NCBI RefSeq assembly: GCF_964199755.1 | Contig: NC_133897.1 | Location: 19,458,492 to 19,522,491, forward strand | Origin: Larus michahellis | Lineage: Eukaryota; Chordata; Aves; Charadriiformes; Laridae | DNA: 64,000 nt | Direction of reading: 5' to 3' | Part shown: piece after piece, positions 1 to 13,800 of the stretch | Numbering within the stretch: the first letter of the stretch is position 1 | Layout of the letters: each line of letters opens with the position of its first letter | The notes under the pieces: model-generated | What the model was told of the DNA's origin: nothing | Databases searched by the model: none | What the model saw: the letters and a program-made list of their open reading frames with translations, nothing else | Position numbers and translations under genes: made by a program

Positions 1-3000
1 AATGGGGCCAGGAGCTTCAGTTTTAATCGAATACACTTTTCCTGCCCCCATAGTTTATGGCATTCACGGATTTACCAGATGAAAAATTAAGATTATCAGA
101 TTAAATATACATAGTTGATTTTCCACTCAGGAGAGAGCTTCATCTCTGGTGCCTCCCTTCTAACACCCCCAAGGACATCTGAGCACTGGGACAAGACCTC
201 CAGCTCCCACTTAAGAAATAGGTAGTGCCTCTGCCAGCACTTTTAAAACTTAAAACTTGGAGACGAATAGTGGCTCTTCCCCCTCCCAGCTCTCCCGGCC
301 CCAGGCAGCCCCAGGGAGAGGGGCTCCAGCTGCACCTGCCTCAGTACCCCATTTTCTGGGCCCCCCAGCCCCTCTGCTGCCACTGAGACTGTGCTCACAC
401 TGGACACTCAGCTGGGGTGCTCCTGTTTGCACCAGAGATGGCAAGTGAGGAAGGAGTGAGGGAGCATCAGTGATTACATGGAACAGTTTGCGCAAGGCTC
501 ATGTATGTGCCTTTTGGGACAAGCACAGGGCACAGAGGTGATGGGAGAGGTCCGCATGCTGTCATCCCATCTCAGACAGAATGTATAAGGCCAAAATTCT
601 GATTACTTTTGCACCTGGGTAGCTTCACTAGTGTTAATTAAGTGGTAGAAATGGAGGATCTGTGTAAGCAAGATTCAAATCAGATACTGGTATTTAGCTC
701 TGCTTCAGGTCCTCTCTATAGGGTTGCTTCTGTCAAAGTGAAGACTGAAACAAAGAGGGAAAAACCTAAATAGTGATTAATGAAGAACAGTCCATATTTA
801 ATCACAGCTTTCAATTCAGACTTTATAATTTAAACTTCAGTAATTGTCTTCACGATTTTGGCATCTGCTCGTCCCAGCCTACACACTATCTTTGGACTAA
901 CAGCACGGCTTATCTTTGCAATTAGGCATTCAGTGTAGCAACAAATCTTCAATTTGGTGTGAGTCACTCAGCTGCTAAATCAAACAATGTGTCACTAAAC
1001 AAACCAGTTTCCTCCTGACCTCATATGATGATAATAATGTCTTGTGAAACCATCTTGAGACTTCTTTGGTATAATTCTCTGATACTTTCTGACACACTCG
1101 TTTTCATAAATATAATTGGGTCCTGCATTAGAAAAGGGATACAGCAGTACACAAACAATTGATAGTAGTTATTATCATGGAAATGCAGGCAACCCACCTC
1201 AAATCCAGTTGCTAAAAAAGTGAAAAAAAAAATTCTAAAAGTAAGAGCTGTAAGTACAGGGTGAGCCAAAGTTGCAACTGCATCAGCTCCGATGGGCGGG
1301 TGGGGATCTGGAGTCTGGCTATGGGGATGGGAACGCTGGGGTAGGTGCTCCTGGAGCAGACAGGAGCCCTGCGCCTCCATACGCCAGCCACACGGCCGCT
1401 GCTCCGCATCACAAGTGTCTGTATGTGCAGTTGTTACTAGAAGTAATCTGTAATCTTCAGCTTAATGTAGTCAAGGGGATATTTGGTGCCAAAAGGTTAC
1501 AGTACCTAGAAACTCCATCTCTGCGCCCAACCGAAGAGCAGTGCTGGGGTGGAAGATGTGCAGCCCCGGGCAGGCTGTCCTCAAAACATGAAATCTCCGT
1601 AGGGAGGGGTGAGCTACCTGTCCTCAGCAAATGCCTACCTTGGGCAGGAGCGAACTGCCTCTGAGGAGTCCTGTCTTGATCCACTGACTTTCACTTAGGT
1701 GATTATTTCAGATGAAATGTTTGCATTTTAATTTTCCTAAGTTGGACAAGAGAAATCTCAGGGATAGTCTGAGAACGGCATGGACACAGCAGAAATACTG
1801 AGGATGACTGGATGGATACAGACAACATCTTGAAGTACACAAGAGTCTAGAATATTTCCTGCCTTCCGCCTTTGTAGGCTTCTAAATACAGGCTACAGTA
1901 TTACTGTAACCGTAGCAGTGCAGGCAGACTCTTTACTGACACTGACTCGATTCTGTTCAATTGGTTTTAGTTCCTGAAAAGATTAACACTGTGCCCATTG
2001 GAAACTAAACTTTCTCAAAAGGATGCAATCATTCACATTTCCATCTACACAAAGAGAGGCCCGTCCGGAATGATTTGGTGAGACATGAATAATCTTTTAT
2101 CCAAGAGGCAGGGCCAGAGCAGGGAGGGAAGGTGGAGGGACCTGGGTGGCTGGGAAGGGGGACCAGGGCTTGGGACGTTCTGCCTGCCATGGCTGCCCAC
2201 GCTGCTGATGCACAGAGCTAGGCCTGCCAGGGATTCGAAGGAAAATGCAGCCAGTTCCCTCACCTGCATAGCAAACCCCGTCAAATCCAGCTCCCAGGTT
2301 TTCTCACAGGAGCTAACAAACCAACGACAATGTAAGCTTTGAAAGACATACAAACAAGTGGATCATGGTGCATCCGTGAGCCACTGGCATTTGCTATCTC
2401 TGCTTCAGCTCGCCTGTAGCCCCAGCAGAGAAATCCTTCCTGCACCCACGCTGTTGTCAGCAGGGTTAAAGATCTCAAGCTTCTACATATTTTCTGACTT
2501 AATCTTTCTGAGGTGTAAATGTGGATAGATGTGCAAGGTTATCTTTTTGTTTGAAGAGCAGCCCTTTGTGAGTGCATCCATCTGAGATACTTATCATGCC
2601 TCTCTTTCTTTTTTGATCAGCCCAGCAATTTCTGCACCTGAGACCCAGATCTCAGAGCCAAAATCCATAATTAAACATTAAAAATCTTCAAGGAGACTGG
2701 TAAAATGACTCCAATATCCCAGTGGAGAAAGTGAGATCAGAATTTATTCCCCTTTCTGCTGAAAACTGGCAGGACTGTTGAGCTGAAGTGCGCATCAAGA
2801 CAAATGTCTGCTTTAACCTCCATGCCCTCCTGAAGGCTCCTCTCTGGCATGTGAGTTGCTGTGGTGCGTCCGAGCGCTCGGGGGCATCTTTGGCCAAGCA
2901 CCAGTGGGAAGCTCCTGGCGCTAATAGGGTTGACGTGGTCCTTTTTGGGGAAGTGCAAAGGAAATCGATTAATGGAGTCTGACTTTGCTATGATGGATAC

Positions 3001-3753
3001 AATTGGAAAGGGACAGAATAAACTCGGAAACTGTTCCACTGTTTATTCAGAAGTGTTTGGTTACAGCCAAGGAAAAGAGACAAGCTAAATCTAAAAAGAT
3101 ATCTCTGGAAGTGCTCTGTTGAAAAAAAACACCAAACTTTTCACATAGTTTCTGTCTGAGTTAATGAAAAGGAGCAGTGGTGTCAACCATAGATTATATT
3201 GTTCATTCACTTCTTCCAGGCAGCTGTATCCGCCTTGACATGGGCAATAGTGACAGTGGATTTACTCACCTCCCACAGCTTTCTTCTTCCCTCTAGCCTC
3301 CCCCCAAGCCTACTTCTTGCCAGCCCACATGCTGCCGGGTGCTGGATGGCACCACAGCAGCTGCCTTCACCTCTGCTGGGTGCCTATAGCAGAAAATGCA
3401 TGCTGCCAAACCGGAGTGTGTTGCATGTGTAAAGGCAGAGTCATCTGAGTTAACACCTCAGCTTTGCTCTGCTGTGGCGGAGTTTCACACTCTCCTGTTC
3501 CCAGTTCACTGTGAACGCTGAGGTCCCAGGCTCCTTCTGGTTTCAGGTCACTTCCTTTGAAGTTCTGTCTTTGCTGTCATTTTCTTTTCTGGCATGTATT
3601 TTGATGCTCAGTTAAAGTTGAGTGTTCAGGTAGGGATGCCTGTCCCCCTGTGCGTGGGACACACACACATTTCCCTGTGTCAATACCCTGACAGTGAATG
3701 TCTGCAGCAATCGCTGGTCTAGCCTTTCATTCCTTGTTTCATAATATGTAGGA
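1..3753. other. Intergenic DNA, no gene recognised
   Basis: AT-rich single-copy-looking DNA. GC-richer patches at 240-450, 1270-1420 and 2100-2330 give short overlapping open frames on both strands without recognisable protein motifs. A TAAT-rich block at about 775-1010 is a possible conserved noncoding element. Confidence 0.6.
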
Positions 3754-4062
3754 GAATCATAGAATGGTTCAGCTTAGAAGGGACTTTAAAGATCATGTAG
3801 TTCCAGTGCTCCTCTCATGTGCAGGGACACCTCCCACTAGACCAGGCTGCTCAAAGCCCCATCCAGCCTGGCCTTGCACACCTCCAGGGATGGGGCATCC
3901 ACGACTTCTCTGTGCAACCTGTTCCAGTGCCTCACCACCCTCACAGTAAAGAATTTCTTTCTAATATCTAATCTAAATCTCCCCTCTTTCAGCTTAAAAC
4001 CCTTACCCCTTGTCCTATCACTCCACTGCCTGATAAAGAGTCCCTCCTCAACTTTCCTGTAG
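3754..4062 (-). mobile_element. CR1 LINE, 3' end, truncated
   Basis: Plus strand begins AATCATAGAATGGTTCAG, the reverse complement of a CR1 tail. The minus strand encodes the last part of the CR1 ORF2 protein (SDRTRG..., [37 protein letters not shown]). The copy is 5'-truncated, as most CR1 copies are. Similarity fades between about 4060 and 4140, where the frame remains open but is less CR1-like. Confidence 0.92.
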
Positions 4063-4224
4063 TGTTGGCCAAAATCTGTGCTCTGTAGTTGCCTCCAGAG
4101 CAATAAAGTGAAACCTCTCTCTGCTGACGCAAACATATCCTGGGCAGGCCCTGCCTGAATACATGATTTCCATCATGGCTCCCACACAGCAGGGAAGCCG
4201 CATCATCTGAAATGGTAGGTGGCA

Positions 4225-4808
4225 TGGTGCGACGGGTTAGCCCCAGCCAGCAGCTCAGCCCCACACAGCCGCTTGCTCACACAACCTCAGCAGGATGGGG
4301 AGAGAATTGGAAGGGTAAAGGTGAGAAATCTCATGGGCTGAGATAAAGACAGTTTAATGGGCAAAGTAAAATTTGTGCATGCAAGCAAAGAGAAGTAAGG
4401 AATTAATTTACTACTTCCCATCGGCAGGCAGGTTTTCAGCCATTTTCAGGAAAGGAGGGCTCCGTCTCGTGTAACAGTTACTTGGGAAGACAAAAGTCAT
4501 CGCTCCAAATGTCCTCCCTTCCTTCTTTTTCCCCCCCAACTTTCATTGCTAACCATGATGTTATTCAGCATGGGTCAGTTGGGGTCAGCTGTCCCAGCTG
4601 TGTCCCCTCTCAGCCTCTCGGCCACCCTCAGCCTGCTTGCTGGGGTGGAGTGTGAGAAAAGAGGTGGTATTGATGCTTTGCAAGCACTGCTTAGCAACAG
4701 CTAAAACATGGGTGTGTTATCAACACTGTTTTGGTCACAAATCCAAAACATAGCACCGTATGGTCTGCTATGAAGAAAATTAACTCTGTCCCAGCCCAAA
4801 CCAGTACA
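4225..4808 (-). mobile_element. Old solo LTR of an avian endogenous retrovirus
   Basis: The plus strand carries GGGTTAGCCCCAGCCAGCAG near the left end, then GAGATAAAGACAGTTTAATG, GGGTCAGCTGTCCCAGCTGT and AAGAAAATTAACTCTGTCCC, ending near CCAGTACA. This is the reverse complement of a common avian LTR family that starts TGTCCTGG in sense. No internal retroviral genes lie next to it, so it is a solo LTR. The middle, where the promoter TATA usually lies, is degraded. The family label (ERVL- or ERVK-like) is uncertain. Confidence 0.8.
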
Positions 4809-7800
4809 CAGAGAGAGGACATTTGTGATACCTGCAGTGCCCATTTATGGATGACCATTCACACTTCTATTACACCACCAAGCACAAATTATAAAAGTGG
4901 TCCTTTGTATCCTAAAGTTGTACTCCTGTGGCTTTCTGTAACAGACAAGCAATGAGATTGCTCCATCGATTGCTCCCTCTTCTAAAACAGGCATTCAGTT
5001 GATGACAATATTATTAGATATTCTGCTTGCCCTGAAAATTTAGTATGGGCATTGAGAATTTAACTAGACCATGTCTTCCTACATTGACTGTTCTGAAGGG
5101 TCACGAGTGGACAAGTATATAGGTCTGGATTTCGTATCCAAAAAAGACAGTCTGGCTATCCCAGCATTGCTTCCTCAGAAGTGTAGTCAACTTTACTGAT
5201 AGAATAAAACAAACCAGCCAGGAGACATTTAGCCTGGTCTGGTAGTAAGTATAAACTGCCCTGAAAGCTGACACTCATCCCAGGTAGGCAGATGAGTTAT
5301 AAGGTCAGTCATACTTGAAGTTGTCTGCCATCAGGTGCAATTCATAAAGCCTTTTGGAAACAACACTCATACTTCATGCCTCTTCTCAGAGCCAGATAGC
5401 TATTTGTGCCATCGCAGCCATATCTACGTTGTTTGTAACTGGTGGCAGGTGATGGCTGGTGCCCCGGGGTGAGGAGCAGCGAGTGGGCAGTAGCTCAGCA
5501 AACGCGCTCTTTGTCCGGCTGGGTTCGTAATGGGAGCTCTCTGCTGGCGAGTGAGCGGCACCGCTCTGCCGTGAGCGTGCCAGCACTGCACCGAGAGCTT
5601 CCCAGGGTGCCAGATGGAGGCTTGAACTGGTGTCAATCAAGTGTTTTCAGTTGAAGTACTGTGAAATTGAGCCCAGGCCATTTCACTGTCGGTTGGTTAC
5701 TGACAGAAGAGCTAAACAAAAGTCAGGGAAACAGAAGAGAACATAATGTTAATTACCCAGCTTTCGAAGGCTCCTAACAAAATATAATATTCTACAAAAG
5801 CCATGAGGCAGGGTGGTGACTGTGTGGGAAAGCACTACTGTAGGTGGCAAAGTTCGTTAAGAGGCTGAAAATAATTTACCTTTGCTTAAGCAGCATTTTC
5901 TATGCTTAGTGTTTAAATCACTCTGTTTAACCATTTCTCTTCAGAAAAAGATTTTTTTTTGCTAAATGCATAAGCTACCTAGCGTAGCACGTATATGTGC
6001 ACAGGACAAAGATAACTGCACTTGGAGCCGAGATGCAACTTCTTGCAAGTACAAAGCCTACGTTCAACTAATGCAGTGACAGAAGTCCTCGCTGACAGCA
6101 CTTGCAGCATGACCCCGGGAATTAGTAGGAATGCCCAGGAGTGCCTTGGTGCTCAGGGGTGCTGGTCACGCACAACCCGGGTAAAGGCACTATAGTCCCT
6201 GTTTATGGTAGCCAAGCCCTGCAAGGTTTCCAGAAGAGGGAGAATGGTAGACATCAACCAGGATGGGATTCAGCTTAGGTCTGAGACATCTAAATGTGTA
6301 TGCCAGTGAGCTCTGGGCTCCACCAGCTTCAGATGCATCCGTCTGAGTGGGAGCACAAGCACCTGAACCAGTCCCACAACCATAGCCCCAAACAGCCCAC
6401 ACAGTTGTGGGCAGTACGGCCTGTGGAGCCAGAGAGTGGTGCAGCCCACTCTGCCAGAGAAACCAGCTCGATGACAGCCCCAGTCATACCCTATGCTTCA
6501 CCAACATTACTGACTCCATCCACTATAATGCAGCTTACGTACTTAGCTCACACATATACGTGTATGTAGGTATCTAGGTTTGCATCTGCATTAATCTCAT
6601 GCTGAATCCCACCCACCCAAAGGCCCATGTAGTCAAAGCCAAGCAAGCCACTGACTCCCAGCTTAACTATAGGGCTGCATGGGAATTTAGGAGACAATAA
6701 CTGGAACAGCTTAACTTAACACCGTGCTAGAGGACGGGGAAGTTCTTAGAGCTGTAAGGCTCCTTTGTTTTCCTTCAAACTAAGAATAAATAAAAGCAGT
6801 TTCTTTCTGCATTGAGGACATTTAGGGGACTATGCCACATGCTTTCTCCAATGCATAAAATAAGCCAGGTCATGATTGCTTCTTCTGTCACTGGGATATC
6901 ATGATAGTGCAGTGTATTAGTGCTGCACTGTGTAACCTACTTCCAGATGGTGCATGACCATCAGAAGACAACGGGATGAGCCCTTCTCCTTGGCTGACCT
7001 CAGCAATGCTCCTGCACTCACAACTGCAATTTGTTTCCTCATTGAAGGGCTACAGCAAAAAAGGAAATAAGACAGGCTGCCAGCTCGAGGAGATGCCAGC
7101 GTGGCCAGAACACAGTTGCCAAGCAATTGTAAGTGATCCCAGCTGCAAAATATACTGAAAATCTCCTATGGCACCAAATGCTAAACAAACAACAAGTCTG
7201 GATTCCGAAGGGCTGCAGAGGGCTAATGGGACAGAAAGGGAGTCCTCAGGTCTGATGTATTTTGGCTTCAAAAGGGGATTGTGCTAGCTGTTAAATCTTC
7301 ATTTTAAAGTAGCCCTCAGGGACTGTAAATTCCATCTCATACCTTAAATATTTTCTTTGCTACCAATAAGATGGAGCCAGCCTTGTTAGCTTTTCCTTTT
7401 GACAGCTCTGTGCCCTTTCCTGCAATGTTTAAAACACAAATACAGTCTGCTCTGCTGTGCCTTGTATAAAAATAATGATAAAAACCTTCCTCCACCTTAA
7501 ATGTTTGCTCCTAAAAATGGTATCTCTCTGTACGAGTGTAACGTAGGTGACTAAATATTCTAGGACATGTGGCATGGTGACAGTGTAAGTCAGATGCTGT
7601 AATCGCCAATTTGCTTATCCTCGTGGGTATTCAATATAAGCTGAAGTGTGCCAGCTGTGAGCATGGGTGTCTTGCAGCTCTACAATATGGATTTATGATG
7701 CATTTGTGTTTCCTTCCTGTATTATACCACCCAGGTGTATAAGTGCTGCCCTTGCTGGCTGCCTTCTGAGTATTCTGATGCCATTTACCCATTTACTCTT

Positions 7801-10800
7801 TGGCTGAAGATAAACCACAGCAAACATGGCAGAGTTCCGTCAGCTAGTGTGTGTGTGTGTGTATTCCTGAGCAGGTGAAACTGGGGATAAAATTACAAAG
7901 CTCACAAACATCTTGTTCTTGCACAAGGCAGCATCCGCTGATATTTAAGCAGCATCTACCTGTCCACTAAATCCAGGACATCTTGCTTCAGGTTTTATGT
8001 ATGTAAAAGAAGGAAAGCAGAGCCATCAGCAGATGTAACCGCTTATGAAGTTGCCAGTTCCCCTTCCCTTCCAGGCGGGGAAGAGATGCGAACTGTGAGG
8101 TTTGAAAGAACAGACAGACGGGCAGTTCCTCTGCCTCAGACCTAGATGGCTTGATATAAGCATTGTGCTTCTTCTGGCACCTGTTTTAAGCTGTCAATTA
8201 TTGGTGTAGTTGAGCATACTCTCAGGTTTATCAGCTTCATTTGAATAGCCATAATGAACATCTTCATAATGAACAGACCTTTATGATGATTAAAAACTGC
8301 AAAGGAAGGACAGTTATCACTGGTATCACAAATGTTTAGAGCAGACGAGTTAGATACAGACTAATACTCGCAGAGGGGTCTGTATGCCAGCCGGTGCATA
8401 AAACCCACACTTGGCATGAAAGTCATAGTGCTGAAGCATTTCAGTCGCTTCTGCAGCATGAATGTAATATTTTGAAGGTCAAGTTTTGGAAAATAAGGCG
8501 TTATCCTCCAAATGATGAGAATGCATTTCAAATATTGCTGTTGAGGATTTTTGAAATTATTTTTGGCTAAGATTTTAAAAATAAAGCAGAAACCAAAATG
8601 ATGAGGATGCCCCTTATTTCCAGTAACTGAAATTTTAGAAGAACACAAAATATTAAAAGAAGCTTGAAGAACTTGCGAGAGTTGACAGTGTGCAGGTAGC
8701 ACACCGCATAGACAGCCACATGAAGTACTAACCTTGTCAGGCTGAGCAAAATGCAGTTTTGACAAGATAAGAAGTAAAAATAAATTGTGTAAAGGTCTTG
8801 AAAAATCTTTTCTTTTAGGCTGCCATATCAGTCTTGTGTCCTGGAGATGTAAAAATGAGGTAATCTATGAGCTCACAGCACACTGTGACATCAGTTTCCA
8901 GTTCCTGCCGCCAGCTCCAGCATCCCACACATCTCTCCCTGTCAGCTTTTCACTGCCCTCAGACACTTCACTCTTGACAACATTTCTCATAACTGTCAAT
9001 TTTTTACATAGTTGCCATGGAAATCTGTGCTGAAATACCAGTTTCTCTTGGAAGAGGTCGGGGGTTGAGTTTGTCCCCCTGCTCTGCAGTGGCCTGGTAG
9101 CCCCCAGAGGGACCTCCCAGGGTGACGCACTGCCAAAGCCAAGTACTTTGTGGAGGCAAAGCTGCTCAGATAACACGGCATCTCCCTCCAGGAAGCTTCC
9201 TTATGGTCAGCGGTGTAAAGAAAAGCCCTGTTGGTGTCATTCCACCTGGCACATCATTTGTCCATCAGTTGAGCGGATTCACAATGTCAAAAGTGCTTTT
9301 TCTCTGTGTTTTGAGGCAGGCGACAGGGAAGAGGAGCTCCAACCCCAGGCTTTTGCATCTGTGAGTGGTAATAGCAGCATATCCTCTCTGTCGTATGCCT
9401 GGGTGAGGGGGATGTGCTGATATCTTACACTTTAATTAAAGTCAAAGTCCCAGAAGACTTAAACTGCAAGGTCTGACCCACTTTTCTTCTAAGAACACTG
9501 AAGGGATACTTTGAAGATTTACTTGCACTGGGCCTGCCATTTGCTTACAGCCGTAGCTCTGTGAGGAAATCTGCTTGCCGTTAAATTTTTCCTATTTACA
9601 ATAAGTAAATCATAAGCGAATGCCATAAGTGGAACAAACACAGGCAGATTTCCCTGCAGAGATATAGCAGTTCATGAGCAGAGAGGCCACCCGTGCAATC
9701 TCTGGTATGAATGAAACCCAAACTTCCTGAGGCTGACTCTCCCATCAGGGGTGGTTCCTGGAGGCATTTGGGCAAATGAGGTGATGGAGAAAACATGTGC
9801 TGGGATGAGACTCTGGTGGCAGGGTGTGCACCACCCAGCTACCCACCTGCTCGCAATCCCCTGCCCCACACCAGGTGTGGTGGCCTGGATGAGTAAATAG
9901 TGAAGCTGGGAGCATTCCCCCCACCCCAAACCTACCACTCACAACACCTGAACTAATTTTGGCTGGAGGAGGTTGCATGAAATGTCTTAATTTTCTCCTA
10001 ATACTATTCAACACCCCTTGACATGAGTTTGGAGAGAACTGTGTCTTCCAACCGTCTCTTTGAATCGTCTGGGAGAGGCATGATCTATTTATTACCACTT
10101 TCTTAGGATTACATGTAATGGTATGAATGTTTCTATAGCTGTGTCACCTGTCTTTATTGTGAGCCTTGTGACATGCAGCATGCTTCTTCCAGCTCTTGGA
10201 GCCAGAGGATATATGAACATTTCAGCTTTCACCTTTAAAAAAAACTACTACAATTGGAAGACAGACATGAAAACATGATGCAAGAGCAGTCTGTAGGTAC
10301 AAAATAGAAAATACCCATCATGCTCCCATTGTAAAGGGAATAAATGGGTTCATTTTCGTTTTTGTCTGTTAATGAGATGGTTTGGCAACTTGGCAGCATT
10401 TCCAGGCTTGGAACGGCTGGGAGGGGACTCTGTTCCAGGAAAGCCTGGGCTGCTGGAGTGATGCTGGTGAACTCAGTGGTACAAATGAAGGTGAAGGTTT
10501 GCAAAATCAAACTTTTAAAATGCATATAATCAAAACAAATGAGATTTGTCATCCCTTCAGGGTCTCTCTAAGTGGTTACCTTTTCTGTGGTGAATGTCAT
10601 CTATCCTGAAATCTGTTTTCTTTCTATGAGAAACAACTGGTTTTTTAACTCTTGCCTGTTCCCTGCTGGCATCTGATCACACTGCTTCTTTTACAGATCA
10701 GCAGCTCTGCTGTAGGTAATAGCATTCACTGCACCTCATGGAGTTTCTGAGCCAGACAAAGACAGTAATTAAAGGGAATACAGAGCATGAAGCCCATTTC

Positions 10801-13800
10801 TCTTGGCACTGCTATCAAAATTGAGTGACTTTATTTTATTTCACCTTAGTTGCATTGATTGAAATGTGAAATTGTGTTAGTAAGTGGCTCTCTCCTGCCT
10901 ATTTATTAGGGTTCATTTGTTCATTCAGGCAGGCGATGGCCCATATCTAATGCTGAATTCTCTGTTGCTTCATACAAGCTCTTCCTTGGACAAAAGAAGG
11001 ATTTTTACCCTTAGAAATCATTTTGAGAACTGAAGTAAGGCAGTGCAGTACAAGGAAAAATCCAATTAAGCTAATTAAATACTATGATTAGATTAATATG
11101 TTCACCTGAATGCAGGAGGCCACCATGACTATGACATCTTGACTCCTGCACAGCTTCTGGACCCCGTTTTTCAAATTGCCATGTTCATCTCGTGCTGCAC
11201 ACAAGGTGCAAAATTCATCTGACACCAGATGACACGTGGACATGAGAACCTGCCCACGTGCGTTAGGTTCACTACAGGAGGGGAGCGAGCTATGCCAAGG
11301 GACAAAGAGCTGTATCAGAGGTAGGAACGGGAAAGAAGGTGAGTGACTTTCTACCTGGACCCCTTCAGGTAAGGAGGGAGTATGCCACTAAAGACATTGC
11401 AATAGAGTACCTGCTAGATAAGCCTCTACGAGGTCCAGGAAGCCCTGAAGACACAGAGCCAGGTGGCAGGCAGCAGTGTCAGCTCAATGTTGCTGCCTGA
11501 AAGGAGGACAACCACCGACCATGTTATGTCAGCAGCTACCAGCAAAACCCAGAGCTGCTTTCATGTCCCACAGCTGGACCTTTGAAGTAAGAGACCTCTC
11601 ATGTGTTTCCAGCTTTCAGAGAAAGAGCTGTGATGGAGCTCTGGTGGTTTCCAGTGCTGAGGAGACAGAGCGCTAAAGGTCTAAGCACCTGAAAGGACAC
11701 TACGATTTTCAGTGTGTTACGGACTTCAGGACGTGTGGCTGCAATGATGCAGTGCTGCCAGCGTAAGCAGCTGCCTGCATCCACCAAGACTCCGAATCCA
11801 GCTTCTAAGAAACTTCAGCTGTTTGGGGCTGGGCTCCCAAAATCAGGGGAGATGCCTCGCACTGTTCAAATGGGGTACACCTTCTCCTCCACAACTTTCT
11901 CTACTAACCCACTCATAAGGAAAATATCCTCCCCGTGCAAAAAGAAGAAACCAGGGAGTGCAATTGCTGCTGAATTTTAATTTCTTAGAAGCAGCTCCAG
12001 AGAGGGAAGGGGGGAGGCAGGAGGATGCTGCCCACTGGTCCCCCTCAACTGCTGGGAAACCCGCAGCTGTGTGCCACCTTGGGGTGGTGATCTCAGAGCC
12101 ATGGCGTGTTCGGGGGCCTGGACAGCCACTCTGTCATTTAAACTGCTTTGTTCACAGCAGCAGGAGACAAATTTAATCTTCCCCTGGGGAGAAAGAAGTG
12201 GCAGATGTGCTACCACAGCTCATTGCCATCACCTTATGAGGGTGACGTCTACCGGTGATGACGGAAGAGCAAATGAGGCAAGTTCATGTGTTATTATGGC
12301 AAAACTGTGTCAGATTTGGCCAGGCTTCACCTTCTAAAGTAGAATTTGTTGCTATTTGACTTCTCTCTTTTCTTGACCACTGAACTGGGAAGAGGCAGAA
12401 GATGGGTACGTAATTGTGGGGGTCATAATTTTCCCCAGAACCAGATCAGAGACAATTCAAATGTCAAATGTAAACTAAAGGGGGAATAGGGAGAGGCAGC
12501 AGCTGCCAAAGAGGAACCAGCCTCGGTGTCCATACTCCTTCCCCCTGGAAACTCCCCAGGATGCTCTCCCACAGCCGGAGGAGAGAGGAAACCTGCACTG
12601 GGCACCCCATCCAGCATTTGCTGTCTGGAATATGCTTCAGAGCACGACTTGTTTTACTTACCTCTTGCCCCACGGACTGATGGAGACTGGCTTTAAGGAA
12701 ATATCTCCCATGTTGCTGGGCAGCCAGACACATTTCCAGCACTTGCCCTGTCGTGTAACTGCTTGTACCTGTGTCTGTTATGACCTGGGGTTTTTAGTGG
12801 TCACTTAAAACTGCTTTCTTCCAAGTATTCTTGTTTAGTGTCAGAATACGCGTGAAAGATGAAGACCAGAAATCAGTTTGGGGGTTATTCTCTCTGTGAT
12901 TTCTCACTGAACTCAGCTGAACATCTCTTTGCGAAATCTTTATTTAAACTTTTTTAAAGATTCTGTGATCTGCCTTGGCAACATCTTATATGAATGCTGG
13001 GAACAAGATAGAAACAATTAAGATCAACAGCCACGCTGCAGTTTCCATTTCTGTGCTGTATGCGTATGACATTTGCTCTCTCCAGCCCTCCTGCCACGAC
13101 TCATTCACCTCTGGAGGTCTCTTCCAGCCTACGTGAGGCTCTGATTTTATGGCTGCTCAAGCACAGGCTTTTACCCAGGCTCTGCAGCTTTAACTGAGTT
13201 ACACATAATGAGGGCATTTGTTAAACAGCATGTCCTTTTGAGGTGTGTTGATGCTTTTAGATTTCTTTTCATAGAGTTTCCTTGAATAAAATATTCCCAC
13301 AGCCTTTATTCTAGTCACATAAAAGATTTATGCCTGTCTTGTTCTGAGATGAGTGAAGAGAGGCATTCTGTACAGGAAAAGGGGAGGCAACGCTTAATAT
13401 GTTTCCTCTTATGTATATTGAAAATAAATCTAAAAAATAGTTTAGATTAAATTTATCACTATGTTACTTTCTAAATCATATACGCATGGAAAATTTAGAG
13501 ACCTTCTCTGCCCCTCTTATTGTCTTCCCTCCTTTCTTCCTGGAAACTAAATTATCTTGAGTATTTCCATTGCTCTTTCCCCAATATAAGGACATAAATA
13601 ACATAACTATCTATATTCTTTATAAGGCTTACATCAACTCTGGAGGGGAATTTTCCACAGGGATGCGCTTCCACTGGAGGAAGCAGGCTCCAGCAAATGC
13701 CTCTTTCCTAAAAGAAAAGCTCATACGTCTGTAGGTAAATAAGAAATTAGTCATGAGTAATTTGTTGACCTCAGCCACCGTGGTACCTGGTGGGAGTGAC

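Noticed and set aside
3837-4136. 99-codon minus-strand open frame
   Set aside because: It is the CR1 ORF2 C-terminus of a truncated LINE, not a host gene.
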